Assembly (NCBI GenBank): GCA_046729255.1
Contig: JBKPGF010000011.1
Location: 28,554 to 92,553 of the forward strand
From: PALSA-612 sp046729255
GTDB lineage: Bacteria > Actinomycetota > Thermoleophilia > Gaiellales > Gaiellaceae
Direction: 5' to 3'
Length of the DNA stretch: 64,000 nt
Shown: in pieces, positions 55,425 to 64,000 of the stretch
Layout: each line of letters starts with the position of its first letter
Position numbering within the stretch: the first letter of the stretch is position 1
Made by a program: the position numbers and the translations under genes
The notes under the pieces: generated by a model
Databases searched by the model: none
Told to the model about the DNA's origin: nothing
The model's input: the letters and a program-made list of their open reading frames with translations, nothing else

Positions 55425-57173
55425 ATGAGCAGCCGACTTCGGCGGTCCCTTGTTCTGACGACCCTGCTGGCCCTCTTTCTCGGGGTAGCCGGCGCCGCGG
55501 CACCGATCGGCCTCGCGGCCAAACCGCCGGACACCCGCGTCGCGGGCATCGACGTCGACGCGACGACGATCCCGGAGCTCCAGGAGTTGATGGATGCGAA
55601 CCGGCTGAAATCCGTGCAGCTGACCCAGTTCTACCTGCACCGGATCAGCAAGCTGAACCCGATCCTCAACGCCGTCATCACCGTCAGCCCGACGGCACTC
55701 GCCGACGCGCGGGCAGCGGACAAAAAGCGCCGTGACGGAGACGACCGGCCGCTGCTCGGGATTCCGATAATCGTCAAGGACAACGTCAACACGACAGGCA
55801 TGCCGACGACAGCCGGCTCCTGGGCACTCGCCCAGAGCACGCCCGACGACGCTTTCATCGCGCAGAAGCTGAAGGCCGCCGGCGCGATCATCATCGGCAA
55901 GGCCAACCTGTCCGAGTGGGCCAACTTCCGGTCCAACCCGTCGTCGAGCGGCTGGAGCGGCATCGGTGGCCAGACGAACATGCCGTACGTCCTCGATCGC
56001 AACCCGTGCGGCTCGAGTTCCGGCTCGGGCGTCGTCGCGGCTGCTGATCTCGCGGTCGCTGCCGTCGGCACGGAGACGGACGGTTCGATCGTCTGCCCGT
56101 CCGGCGCCAACAGCGTCGTCGGGATCAAGCCGACACTCGGGTTGTGGAGCCGGGCAGGCGTCGTCCCGATCAGCTCCAACCAGGACACCGCGGGTCCGAT
56201 GACCCGCAACGTAACCGACGCGGCGGTTCTCCTCGGCGCAGCGACCGGCGTCGATCCGGACGACCCCGCAACTAGCGGTCAGGTCGCCCACACCGACTAC
56301 ACGCAGTTCCTCGACGATGAGGCGCTCGACGGCGCTCGAATCGGCGTCTGGCGCCAGGACACCTATAACAGCCTGACCGCGCCGGCCGTCGAGCCGATAC
56401 TCGCCGACGTGATCGACGCCCTCGAGGACGAGGGCGCGACCGTCGTCGACCCGACCAACATCGACCTGTCGGCGACCGGAGGCTTCCCCGTGTCCGGCGA
56501 GTTGGTCGCGCTCCTGTGCGAGTTCAAGACGGACATCGCGACGTACCTCCAGACGTACGTCGACGGGACGAACCCCGTCACCGGCCAGGCATACCCACAG
56601 AACCTCGCCGAGCTGATCGAGTTCAACGAGGACCATACCGAGCTCGAGGGCCCCTGGAACAACGTCATCTTCGAGCTGGCTGAGGCCACCAACGGGCGTG
56701 ATCAGGGCTGCGCCGACATTCGTGCTGACGTCACGCCGCCGGTACAGGCCGAGATTCAGCAGGTGATGGCTACTAACAACCTCGACGCGATCATCGCCTT
56801 GACGAACGGCCCGGCCTGGCCAACCAACGACAACCCGAACGAGGGCGACCTCGACGGCCACTTCGAGTACTTCGTCGGTTCCTCGACGGCGGCAGCGGTG
56901 TCGGGCTGGGCCGACATCACGGTGCCCGCCGGCTTCATCGAAGGGCTGCCGATGGGGATCACCTTCATCGGCGGCGGCCCATGGGTCGAACCTGACCTGA
57001 TCGGCTTCGCCTTCGACTTCGAGCAGGCGACGCAGGTTCGTGTTCCGCCGCAGTTCATCCCGACGATCGGCGACGATCTGTTCCCCGGCGTCCCCAACCC
57101 GACGGCTCTGGCGCAGGCGCTGCGGCAGCAGGCGGCACAAGGTCTGCGCGATCTCGTCGTGCGCTTCCGGTAG
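55425..57173 (+). CDS. Secreted amidase-signature family hydrolase
   Basis: A 582-residue enzyme with a Sec signal peptide (residues about 1-35) and the amidase-signature triad: Lys in IPIIVKDNVNT (near 120), and the two serines of the CGSSSGSGV stretch (near 200). It should cleave an amide bond outside the cell; the substrate is unknown. The ATG at 55425 follows AGGGAGGT; a GTG three bases earlier is possible. It ends at a strong hairpin shared with the converging gene. Confidence 0.9.
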   Translation: MSSRLRRSLVLTTLLALFLGVAGAAAPIGLAAKPPDTRVAGIDVDATTIPELQELMDANRLKSVQLTQFYLHRISKLNPILNAVITVSPTALADARAADKKRRDGDDRPLLGIPIIVKDNVNTTGMPTTAGSWALAQSTPDDAFIAQKLKAAGAIIIGKANLSEWANFRSNPSSSGWSGIGGQTNMPYVLDRNPCGSSSGSGVVAAADLAVAAVGTETDGSIVCPSGANSVVGIKPTLGLWSRAGVVPISSNQDTAGPMTRNVTDAAVLLGAATGVDPDDPATSGQVAHTDYTQFLDDEALDGARIGVWRQDTYNSLTAPAVEPILADVIDALEDEGATVVDPTNIDLSATGGFPVSGELVALLCEFKTDIATYLQTYVDGTNPVTGQAYPQNLAELIEFNEDHTELEGPWNNVIFELAEATNGRDQGCADIRADVTPPVQAEIQQVMATNNLDAIIALTNGPAWPTNDNPNEGDLDGHFEYFVGSSTAAAVSGWADITVPAGFIEGLPMGITFIGGGPWVEPDLIGFAFDFEQATQVRVPPQFIPTIGDDLFPGVPNPTALAQALRQQAAQGLRDLVVRFR

Positions 57174-57191
57174 AGGCATCTCGCGGAGACA

Positions 57192-57221
57192 ACGAAGCCC
57201 GGCCATTCGGCCGGGCTTCGT
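57192..57221. terminator. Bidirectional terminator hairpin
   Basis: Perfect 13-base-pair stem (ACGAAGCCCGGCC with its complement) around ATTC, between two converging genes. No long T-run, but the position fits a two-way terminator. Confidence 0.75.
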
Positions 57222-57241
57222 GCTGTCGGCTTGAGCTCGCC

Positions 57242-57838
57242 TCAGGCCAGAGCGCGCTCGAGGGCGGCGCGGTCGGTGGGCTCGCCGTGCGTCGGCAGCA
57301 CATGCTCGACCGGCCGCTCGAGGAGTGGGCGCAGGCCCTCCGCGACCTGCTCGCGCGTCACGCCTTCCCGTAGCCAGTTGGCCGGGATCTCGAGGCCGTC
57401 GCCCCGGTCGATGAGCGTGTCTCCGGCGATGACCGCGCCGCGGCTCTCCACGAGGAGCACGAGGTCGTTCGGCTCCATCCCAGGGAATGCCTCGACGCCG
57501 ATCGGCAGCCGATCGCCGGCGGCGAACACCTGCCCTTCGAGTGGGCTCGGGTCGCCGTCGTCCGGCGGCGGCACGTGAAGTGGCGCGCCGAGCCGCTCCG
57601 AGATGCTCTCTGCGTCGCGCGCATGCCACGGGCAGGTCAACACGACGGCCGTCGCCCGGCCGTCCAGGAGCTCGTCGATCGCGCGCGGCACGGCGAGCGG
57701 GTCGAAGATCAGCACGCGCTCCCCGTCGTCGATCGCGTAGGAGGAGACCAGCTGGTCCCACTCCTCGCCCGGCTTCCAGGCCGGATGCGGCGCCTGCCAG
57801 TGCCAGACCCCTGACTGCACCTCGCGCACGAGCCGCAT
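57242..57838 (-). CDS. Metallo-beta-lactamase-fold protein, divergent
   Basis: A 198-residue protein with the outline of the fold: a loop with CPWHARDAES where HxHxDH is expected, GDTLIDRGDG for the bridging aspartate, and VLPTHGEP for the last histidine. The first metal motif is degenerate, so it may bind one metal or be inactive. Start ATG at 57838. Unknown substrate. Confidence 0.72.
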   Translation of the reverse strand: MRLVREVQSGVWHWQAPHPAWKPGEEWDQLVSSYAIDDGERVLIFDPLAVPRAIDELLDGRATAVVLTCPWHARDAESISERLGAPLHVPPPDDGDPSPLEGQVFAAGDRLPIGVEAFPGMEPNDLVLLVESRGAVIAGDTLIDRGDGLEIPANWLREGVTREQVAEGLRPLLERPVEHVLPTHGEPTDRAALERALA

Positions 57839-57927
57839 GCTAACCGCAGACCGCGTGAGAGCTCGACAGTCGCGGACGGGTGTCGTACGATCGGATTTCG
57901 TCGGCCGACACCTCTTGGGGGTTCAGG

Positions 57928-58731
57928 GTGAAGCTGAGGTTCACGTCGCGAGCAGCACGCTTCAGCGCGCTGACGTGTGTGACCTTCGGGCTGGCATTCG
58001 CGAGCTTCGCCGCGGCCGCGCCGACGGTCGCAGATCAGTATGTCGCGCTCGGTGACAGCTTCTCGTCGGGTGTCGGCACGGGCAGCTACACGCTGTCCGC
58101 ATCATGCCGCCGCGGCGTGTACGCGTACCCGTGGCTCGTCGCCCAGCAGCGGCCGAACACATCGCTGACGTTCGTCGCCTGCTCGGGGGCGACGACGAAT
58201 GACCTGATGGCCTCCCAGATCCAGTCCGTGACGACCGATACGGACATCGTCACCGTGACGATCGGCGGGAACGACATCGGCTTCGCTGATCTCATCCTGC
58301 AGTGCACGCTCGCGGACTGCTCGGCGGCGCTCGACAACACCCGCTCCACGCTCGCGAGCTTCCTGACCCCGCGGCTCGACACCGTGTACGCGGCGGTCGA
58401 CGGCCGGTCACCGAGTGCGTCGGTCGTCGTCCTCGGCTACCCGCGATTGTTCTCGAGCAGCGGCTGTTTCGGGACGCTCGGCATCTCGTCGACCGAGCGG
58501 ACGAAGGCGAACCAGCTCGCTGACGCGCTCGATCAACTGATCGGCGCGCGAGCTACGAGCTTCGGCTTCACGTACAAGAGCGCGATCATCCCGTTCACCG
58601 GGCACGCCGTGTGTTCGTTCAGCGCCTGGCTGAACGGCCTCAACATCTTCAACACGACCGAGAGCTATCACCCCAATCGCAACGGCAACAGCGTCGGGTA
58701 CGCGCCCCTCGTGCGCTCGGTCGTAGGGTAG
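57928..58731 (+). CDS. Secreted SGNH-hydrolase (esterase/lipase)
   Basis: A 267-residue secreted enzyme: signal peptide, then block I ALGDSFSSGVGTG with the nucleophile Ser, block III GGNDIGF, and the catalytic His in SYHPNRNGN near the C terminus. Six or more cysteines suggest disulfides, as in Streptomyces secreted esterases. I chose the GTG at 57928, which gives a clean signal peptide; an upstream ATG would add 16 residues. A TACGAT box at 57886 may be the promoter. Confidence 0.88.
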   Translation: MKLRFTSRAARFSALTCVTFGLAFASFAAAAPTVADQYVALGDSFSSGVGTGSYTLSASCRRGVYAYPWLVAQQRPNTSLTFVACSGATTNDLMASQIQSVTTDTDIVTVTIGGNDIGFADLILQCTLADCSAALDNTRSTLASFLTPRLDTVYAAVDGRSPSASVVVLGYPRLFSSSGCFGTLGISSTERTKANQLADALDQLIGARATSFGFTYKSAIIPFTGHAVCSFSAWLNGLNIFNTTESYHPNRNGNSVGYAPLVRSVVG

Positions 58732-58759
58732 TCAGCGCCGAATCCGAGAGAATCTCGTC

Positions 58760-59311
58760 GTGGCGCGCTCGGCGGTCGTCTCGCTGACCGTTTCCGCTCT
58801 CCTCGCGGCGGCCGCCGGCTGCGGCGGAGGCGACAGTGGGTCGCGGGCCGACGTCGAGTTCACGCGCGCAAACGGCTCGGTCGCATACCTGCCGACCACG
58901 GTGCGAGCGTGGTGCGGGCCGTTCGACGAGGACAATGCGGACGACGAGGGAGTTCACGTGCTGGCCGGGGAGCGTCCCGGTGACGAATTACCTGGGCCGT
59001 ACTGGATCGTCGACGCGGTTCGGGCGGACATCGAACGCGATCCCGTCACGAGCCTCCCGAACAGTTTCAGTTACGCGAAGCCGCGGGGCGCCGCACTGTT
59101 CGTGTTCGACGCGGAGGACCGCGAGAACGAGCTCTCCTCAGCCGACGAGGAGTCGAGCGGGACGATCAAGGTCGAGTCCGAGGGATGCGACGCCGGCGAC
59201 TCGGTGATCGTCGAGTTCGACGACATCGAGCTCGGCAGCGAGTACCACGACCTGCCTCCGCTGTCGGTGTCCGGCGAGGTCGCCGCAGAGATCGGCGAGC
59301 GACCGTTCTGA
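58760..59311 (+). CDS. Secreted lipoprotein, unknown
   Basis: A 183-residue lipoprotein with lipobox AAAAGC near residue 21 and an acidic extracytoplasmic domain of mostly beta prediction (for example SVIVEFDDIELGSEYHDLPP). Two cysteines after the lipid anchor could pair. No family recognised. GTG start, close behind the esterase gene. Confidence 0.75.
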   Translation: MARSAVVSLTVSALLAAAAGCGGGDSGSRADVEFTRANGSVAYLPTTVRAWCGPFDEDNADDEGVHVLAGERPGDELPGPYWIVDAVRADIERDPVTSLPNSFSYAKPRGAALFVFDAEDRENELSSADEESSGTIKVESEGCDAGDSVIVEFDDIELGSEYHDLPPLSVSGEVAAEIGERPF

Positions 59312-59316
59312 CGGCG

Positions 59317-59685
59317 ATGCCGACGGTTCTCATCTACGGAACGTTCATGCGGGGCCAGCCCGGACACGCGAACCTCGAGGGCGCGGAGTACCTCGAAGCC
59401 GTGGAGACGGCTCCTCGCTATCGGCTGTGGGAGGTGGACGGCCGCTGGCCGGCGCTCGTCGAGGACGACGACGGTGTCGCGATCGCCGGGGAGCTCTACG
59501 AGCTCTCGCCCGCGCATCTCGCCAGGCTCACCGAGGTCGAACCGCCCGGCTGGCTGCGCTCTCCCGTCGAGCTGGCCGACGGCCGGACGGTCGAGGCGTT
59601 TGTGGGCGATCAGGCGATGAGGGCGGGCGGAGTCGATGTGTCCGGCCATGGCGGCTGGGCTGCGTATCGCGCCAGCGTCGGGTAG
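59317..59685 (+). CDS. Gamma-glutamylcyclotransferase-like (AIG2/GGCT fold) protein
   Basis: A 122-residue protein. Substrate loop VLIYGTFMRGQPGHANL at the N terminus corresponds to the YGSL motif, and the catalytic glutamate is in GELYELSPAHLARLTEVE. The family opens gamma-glutamyl or related amide bonds. ATG at 59317, five bases after the lipoprotein stop. Confidence 0.82.
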   Translation: MPTVLIYGTFMRGQPGHANLEGAEYLEAVETAPRYRLWEVDGRWPALVEDDDGVAIAGELYELSPAHLARLTEVEPPGWLRSPVELADGRTVEAFVGDQAMRAGGVDVSGHGGWAAYRASVG

Positions 59686-59739
59686 CCGTTATCGTTCGTT
59701 TAGGTCTCTCGGTTCCATTCGTTTCACCGAGGAGGATCG

Positions 59740-60225
59740 TTGGCAGTCGACTACTTCCTGAAGATCGACGGGGTGCCAGGCGAGTCGCCCGACGCGAAGC
59801 ACAAGGGCGAGATCCAGCTGGAGTCGTTCAGCTGGGGCGAGACGAGCGCGGGCGGCGGCGGGCCTGGCGGAGGAGGCGGCGGCGCGGGCAAAGTGCAGAT
59901 GCAGGATCTCGTCGTGAACATGATGACGAGCAAGGCATCGCCGAAGCTCATGCTTGCGTGCGCCACCGGCAAGCACTACAAGGATGCCGTGCTCACAGCA
60001 CGGAAGGCGGGGAAGTCCCAGCAGGAGTTCCTCGTCATCAAGATGAAGCAAGTCATCATCACTTCGTACTTGATCGGCGGCTCCGACGTGGGCGACGCCC
60101 CGATGGATCAGGCGGCGCTCGGGTTCGAGCAGATCCAGATGGAGTACCGGCCGCAGAAGTCGGACGGGTCGCTCGACGCGGCAGTCACGGCCGGCTGGGA
60201 CGTCGTCAAGAACAAGGCGATCTAG
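59740..60225 (+). CDS. Hcp1-family tube-like protein (orphan)
   Basis: A 161-residue protein with the Hcp1 start DYFLKIDGVPGESPDAKHKG and the family core VLTARKAGKSQQEFLVIKM. A loop after about residue 36 is replaced by a glycine-rich stretch. Hcp forms the tube of type VI secretion, but no other type VI gene is present here and actinobacteria are not known for that system. TTG start behind GAGGAGG, a strong site that suggests high expression. Its stop overlaps the converging methyltransferase gene by four bases. Confidence 0.82.
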   Translation: MAVDYFLKIDGVPGESPDAKHKGEIQLESFSWGETSAGGGGPGGGGGGAGKVQMQDLVVNMMTSKASPKLMLACATGKHYKDAVLTARKAGKSQQEFLVIKMKQVIITSYLIGGSDVGDAPMDQAALGFEQIQMEYRPQKSDGSLDAAVTAGWDVVKNKAI

Positions 60226-61721
60226 TCGTCGGCGCGGACGAGAAAGCCGAGCTGGAAAAGCCGCTTGACGACGGGTAGCGCAGCCGCGGCGTAGCGCTCG
60301 CGGTCGTCTTCGGGAACAGCGAGATCATCAGCCGCGGCGGCCAGCACGTCGGTGAGCCGGCGGCTCACGTCGAAGTGGGGGAGCAGCATCGCCGTCGACC
60401 GATCGAGGCCGGCACGGAAGGCGAGGCCGTCGGTCAGCGCGAGCGTCTGGCTCTCGACGTCGAAGCGTCCGTCCCGGCAGACGAGCGCCTGCTCGAGGCG
60501 GTGCGCGTCCACGAGGCGGAATCGTTGCTCGAGGAGCTCGCGCTCGTCGCCCAACGCGGCAAGGAAGTCCTCGGCGGCGAAGACCCGAAGCGTGTGCTCG
60601 GTCGCCGGCTCCAGCCGCTCGATCGGGATCTCGTCCAGCCGCACCCAGTTCGCCGCGCTGCTCCGTCGGCGAAGGACGATCGCGCCGTAGCCGACGGCCT
60701 CGATCCTCTGCTCGCGGAGGTATTCGAGCCAGCGCTCGAGCGCCGCCCCGTGCTCTTCGGGTGAAAAGCGCGCGAGCGGCCCCAGCCAGCCCGCCGCGTG
60801 GGCAAGGGGATCGTCCGTCCGATAGTGGAGCAGCCACGCGTCGCAGCCGGTCCCGCGCACCCACTCGCGAAGCGGCTCCGCCCACTCGTCACCTTCTCCT
60901 GGCTCGTGCACCCAGCTGGCGAGGATGTGCGCGAAAGCGCCCTCCTCGAGCACGTCGGGAACGTGCCCGACGACCTCGCGGCAGAGGGTGTCCCGAGGAT
61001 GACCGCTGTCGCGATAGACGTACGTCGAGTCGGGGGAGATGACGTACGGCGGATTCGCGACGACGAGACCGAAACGCTCGCCCTCCACGGGCTCGAAGAG
61101 GTTGCCGTGGCGGAAGTCGATGACGTCGATCTCGTTCAGCGCAGCGTTGAACCGCGCGAAAGCGAGCGCCCGCTCGTTGACGTCAGTGGCGACTACCCGC
61201 GACGAATGCTTCGCGGCCAGAAGGGCCTGGATCCCGCAGCCGGTTCCGAGGTCGAGCGTCGCATCCACCGAGCTGCGCACCGCGAGCTTCGCGAGCGTGA
61301 CCGAGGGAGCATGGATTCCCGCCACCCAGTCCGAGGAGTCACCGGGACGCGCGTGATCGGAGGCGAGGTAGTAGTCGCCGTGGGGGAGGAGTCGCGCGGT
61401 CGACCTGACTCGGTCGGCCTCACGCTCGAACAGGCCGAGTGCGGCAACCTGCTCGAGGGATGCAGGCGCAAGCGCCGCCTCGACCATGGAATTCTCGACC
61501 GCGTCGCCGAGCACGAAGAGCCGTCCGATCGTCGAGAACGCATCGTCGCCGGCGAGACGGTGCCGGTGGACCTCGGTCTCCCCTGGGGCCGACGACAGCT
61601 CCCCGACGCCCAGCGATGCCTCGATGCGGTCGGTCGTGAAGTCGGCGCGCTCGAGCGCCGCGCGCAGCTCGGCGAGCGACTGCCCGTCGGCGACCGGCGG
61701 TGCGGGAGACCGTGCCACCAC
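60222..61721 (-). CDS. Class I SAM-dependent methyltransferase with HemK-like NPPY motif
   Basis: A 499-residue protein. Middle domain has the SAM-binding motif LDLGTGCGIQALL near residue 165 and the substrate motif ANPPYV near residue 230, as in enzymes that methylate glutamine in release factors or adenine and guanine in rRNA. Long N- and C-terminal extensions surround it. Target unknown. Start at one of two adjacent GTG codons (61721 or 61718). Confidence 0.85.
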   Translation of the reverse strand: MVARSPAPPVADGQSLAELRAALERADFTTDRIEASLGVGELSSAPGETEVHRHRLAGDDAFSTIGRLFVLGDAVENSMVEAALAPASLEQVAALGLFEREADRVRSTARLLPHGDYYLASDHARPGDSSDWVAGIHAPSVTLAKLAVRSSVDATLDLGTGCGIQALLAAKHSSRVVATDVNERALAFARFNAALNEIDVIDFRHGNLFEPVEGERFGLVVANPPYVISPDSTYVYRDSGHPRDTLCREVVGHVPDVLEEGAFAHILASWVHEPGEGDEWAEPLREWVRGTGCDAWLLHYRTDDPLAHAAGWLGPLARFSPEEHGAALERWLEYLREQRIEAVGYGAIVLRRRSSAANWVRLDEIPIERLEPATEHTLRVFAAEDFLAALGDERELLEQRFRLVDAHRLEQALVCRDGRFDVESQTLALTDGLAFRAGLDRSTAMLLPHFDVSRRLTDVLAAAADDLAVPEDDRERYAAAALPVVKRLFQLGFLVRADD

Positions 61722-61744
61722 GATCAACGCTAGCCGAGCCTTGT

Positions 61745-61750
61745 TACAAC
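61745..61750 (+). promoter_or_regulatory. Leaderless -10 box (TACAAC)
   Basis: TACAAC is exactly six bases before the GTG at 61757. Confidence 0.45.
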
Positions 61751-61756
61751 CCCTGC

Positions 61757-63142
61757 GTGACGGCTCTCCCGCAGCGGACCACACCGCACACCGGGCGGAT
61801 GCTGCTCGTCTGGATGGCGGTCGTCTTCGTCGCCTTGCCGCTCGCGCTGCTCGCGCTCTTCCTCATCGTCTCCGGCGCCGACATCCAGTGGGAGAACCAC
61901 GTCGCCCACTTCTGGCTCGTGCTCGCGGCCGCGCTCGTCACGCTCGGGCTCGGCTACGCCGTCAGCGAGACGGCACGGCGGCGTCGGGGCGCCAGGCTGT
62001 TCCTGATCTCGCTCGCCTTCATGGCGAGCTTCGGCTTCCTCGCCCTCCACGCCCTGGCGACGCCTGAAGTGCTGCTCGGCAAGAACGCCGGTTTCGAGCT
62101 GGCGACACCGATCGGCCTCGTCGTGGCGGCGATCCTCGCCGCCGCCTCCGCGCTCGAGCTGAGCGGCGAGCACTCTGCGGCCGTGATGAGCCGCTCGCAG
62201 CTCCTCGTGGTCGCGCTGATCGGCCTGCTCGTGCTCTGGGGCATCGTCTCGCTCACCGAGACGTGGCCGCTCGACCAGCCCATCGCGTCCGAGCAGCTCG
62301 ACGGCTGGCAGGTGTCTCTCGCCGCAGCCGGGATTGCACTCTTCGCCGCGGCTGCGTTCGGCTACTTCCGGCTCTATCGCCGCCGTGGGACGACGTTCGT
62401 TCTCGCCGTCACGCTTGCCCTCGCCCTGCTGGCAGAGGCGATGGTCGTCATCGCGTGGGCCCGCAACTGGCATGTGTCCTGGTGGGAGTGGCACCTATTG
62501 ATGCTGCTCGCGTTCGGCGCGATCGCGCTCGCCGCCCGCCGCGAGTGGCACGAGGAGCGCTTCAGCGCCCTCTATCTCGACCAGACCCTCGCCGGCGCGC
62601 GCGACGTGAGCATCCTCTTCGCCGACCTCGCCGGCTTCACGTCGTTCAGCGAGCGCCATTCGCCGGACGAGGTCACGCGCATGCTGAACGCGTACTTCGG
62701 CGCCATCATCCCGCTCATGGAGCGGCTCGGCGGCGAGGTGCACCAGGTCGTCGGCGACGAGGTGATGGTGATCTTCAACAAGGCCGGCGACCAGCCTGAC
62801 CATGCCGCGACCGCCGCGCGCGCGGCGCAGGCGCTCCAGCAAGAGGCGGCGGCCGTTGCGGGCGACCACCCCGACTGGCCGAGGTTTCGCGCCGGTGTCA
62901 ACAGCGGCGAGGTGCTCGCGGGTGTCGTGGGTGGCTCACGCGGCCATCGCAAGCACGGTGTCGTCGGAGATACCGTCAACCTCGCTGCGCGGCTGCAGGC
63001 GGAGGCGCCCGTAGGGGAGGTCGTGCTCGGTGGAGAGACGATCCGCCGGCTGCCGCCCGGCGCCGTCGTCGAACGAATGCCCGAGCTGTACGTGAAGGGG
63101 AAGGCGGAGACCGTCGAGGCGTACGTGCTCAGAAGCCTGTAG
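61757..63142 (+). CDS. Membrane-bound class III adenylate/guanylate cyclase
   Basis: A 461-residue protein: about seven membrane helices (residues about 15-270) and a C-terminal class III cyclase domain from about 283. Both metal aspartates are present (FADLAGFTSFSE, GDEVMVIF), as are the transition-state Asn and Arg in GDTVNLAARLQ. The lysine that normally reads the purine base is replaced (EVHQVVGDE), so the substrate is uncertain. GTG start. A STAND-like ATPase gene follows 49 bases on. Confidence 0.88.
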   Translation: MTALPQRTTPHTGRMLLVWMAVVFVALPLALLALFLIVSGADIQWENHVAHFWLVLAAALVTLGLGYAVSETARRRRGARLFLISLAFMASFGFLALHALATPEVLLGKNAGFELATPIGLVVAAILAAASALELSGEHSAAVMSRSQLLVVALIGLLVLWGIVSLTETWPLDQPIASEQLDGWQVSLAAAGIALFAAAAFGYFRLYRRRGTTFVLAVTLALALLAEAMVVIAWARNWHVSWWEWHLLMLLAFGAIALAARREWHEERFSALYLDQTLAGARDVSILFADLAGFTSFSERHSPDEVTRMLNAYFGAIIPLMERLGGEVHQVVGDEVMVIFNKAGDQPDHAATAARAAQALQQEAAAVAGDHPDWPRFRAGVNSGEVLAGVVGGSRGHRKHGVVGDTVNLAARLQAEAPVGEVVLGGETIRRLPPGAVVERMPELYVKGKAETVEAYVLRSL

Positions 63143-63179
63143 CCGACGCTTCCCCCGTAGCGCCGTTCTCAGCTCGCGG

Positions 63180-63185
63180 TAGGTT
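63180..63185 (+). promoter_or_regulatory. Leaderless -10 box (TAGGTT)
   Basis: TAGGTT is exactly six bases before the ATG at 63192. Confidence 0.5.
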
Positions 63186-63191
63186 GACGCG

Positions 63192-64000
63192 ATGAACACG
63201 AGCGTCGAAACGGCTACTGCAGCTGCCGCGTCCCCGCTGCCCATCCACGTGCGCCGGGCGACAGGCCCCGTGGTCGGTCGCCAGGTCGAGCTCGGTGCGA
63301 TCCGCCAGGAGCTTGCGTCGGCCAAGAGCGGGCGCCTGACGGCGTTCACGCTCGAGGGCGAGCCCGGCATCGGCAAGACGCGGCTGCTCGTCGCAGCAGC
63401 CGAGCTGGCCGCTGCTGAAGGCTTCACGGCGCTCGCCGCGACCGCGGACGAGGAGATTCGCGGGCCGTTCCTCCTCGCGCGCGGCATCTTCACCACATCC
63501 GCCACCGAGAACGGGAGCAACGGCGCGCGTGAGCAGTTCCAGCGAGTGCTCGATGCGATGTCTGGCCAGGATGACCCGACGCTCGACGCGCTCACGCCGG
63601 ACCACAAGCTCCTGCGCGTGTTCGATCTCGCCGCCGTCGCCATCCGCACGCTCGCCGCCTCGAAGCCCGTCGCGATCTTCGTCGACGATCTCCAGTGGGC
63701 CGACGAGGACAGCGTGCGGATGCTGCGCTACATCGTCCGCACCGACTCCGACCTGCCGATCTTCCTCGGGCTGACCACTCGGGCGGAGAAGCTCGTCGAG
63801 GTCAGCGAGGCCGTGACGCTCATCGCCGACATGGAGCGGATGGGGCTCGTCCGCCGCCTCAGGCTCGAGCGGTTCACCCAGCTGGAGACAACAGAATTCG
63901 TCGGGCACGTGCTCGGCGGCAAGGTCAACGTCTCGAGCGCGGCGACGATGCACGCCCAGGCCGAGGGAGTGGCCTTCATCGTCGAGGAGCTGGCGAGGAC
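63192..64000 (+). CDS. STAND-like AAA ATPase, N-terminal part (cut by window edge)
   Basis: The frame runs from ATG 63192 to the window end, 269 codons. Walker A is GEPGIGKTRLL near residue 57 and Walker B VAIFVDDLQWAD near residue 160, the pattern of the predicted ATPase module found in cyclase-linked and LuxR/MalT-type regulators. The C-terminal effector part is outside the window. Being beside a class III cyclase supports a signalling role. Confidence 0.85.
   Translation, partial: MNTSVETATAAAASPLPIHVRRATGPVVGRQVELGAIRQELASAKSGRLTAFTLEGEPGIGKTRLLVAAAELAAAEGFTALAATADEEIRGPFLLARGIFTTSATENGSNGAREQFQRVLDAMSGQDDPTLDALTPDHKLLRVFDLAAVAIRTLAASKPVAIFVDDLQWADEDSVRMLRYIVRTDSDLPIFLGLTTRAEKLVEVSEAVTLIADMERMGLVRRLRLERFTQLETTEFVGHVLGGKVNVSSAATMHAQAEGVAFIVEELAR

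Noticed and set aside
55320..57761. An 813-codon minus-strand open frame opposite the amidase
   Set aside because: Same reasoning: an antisense shadow with no domain, spanning the amidase, a terminator and the MBL-like gene.
59740..60225. Evidence for a type VI secretion locus
   Set aside because: Only the Hcp-like protein is present. No sheath, baseplate, VgrG or ClpV gene lies within the window.

Overview
The window is high-GC bacterial DNA with the gene density, codon bias and gene set of an actinobacterium, most likely the deep-branching class Thermoleophilia (Gaiellales or Solirubrobacterales). Reasons: a leaderless promoter style, GTG and TTG starts, tmRNA with an LALAA tag end, SecA with a C-terminal zinc tail, B12-dependent MetH, FtsEX next to prfB, and an orphan Hcp-like protein. 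The taxonomic call is inference; no rRNA is present.

Layout. 1-4733: F-type ATP synthase genes atpB (start off the left edge), E, F, H, A, G. The beta and epsilon genes are missing here and lie 14 kb away (19099-21023), next to metH. 4772-10914: a lipoprotein, then a MoxR / DUF58 / vWA / TPR / vWA operon. 11008-17567: a small unknown gene and a peptide-type ABC importer (binding protein, two permeases, two ATPases). 17605-18971: anti-sigma-like protein, DUF2007-like gene and lipoprotein, with inverted copies of a structured repeat. 21066-33226: methyl-cycle genes (metH; MerR regulator, ahcY, a dehydrogenase, mtnA) interleaved with envelope-sugar genes (LCP protein, UDP-glucose dehydrogenase, two nucleotidyltransferases, cupin). 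33264-43119: frameshifted comF, hpf, secA, prfB with programmed frameshift, ftsE, ftsX, an RNase R-like enzyme and a cyclic-nucleotide-binding protein. 43116-51614: a minus-strand operon of seven overlapping glycosyltransferase, flippase and membrane genes. 51711-55010: exported proteins, smpB and the tmRNA gene. 55011-64000: repeats, secreted amidase, metallo-beta-lactamase-like protein, SGNH esterase, lipoprotein, gamma-glutamylcyclotransferase-like protein, Hcp-like protein, methyltransferase, membrane class III cyclase and the start of a STAND-like ATPase.

The most unusual signal lies at gene edges. Three loci (atpA start, secA end, tmRNA end) carry a second copy of the gene edge with foreign-looking DNA between the copies. 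Two 170-bp repeats (family I) begin on the first base after a secA or tmRNA 3' end. Three 90-bp two-hairpin repeats (family II) begin within 3 bases of a gene 3' end and show covarying stems around a fixed TGAC loop. Two hairpins with a shared 16-nt loop (family III) sit just after gene ends. In secA the two ends encode the same residues with different codons, as expected if an integrating element brought its own replacement gene end. This looks like a family of small elements that target gene edges and restore them.

A second genome-wide habit is visible: ten starts have a TANNNT -10 box exactly 6 nt upstream of the start codon, implying leaderless transcripts.
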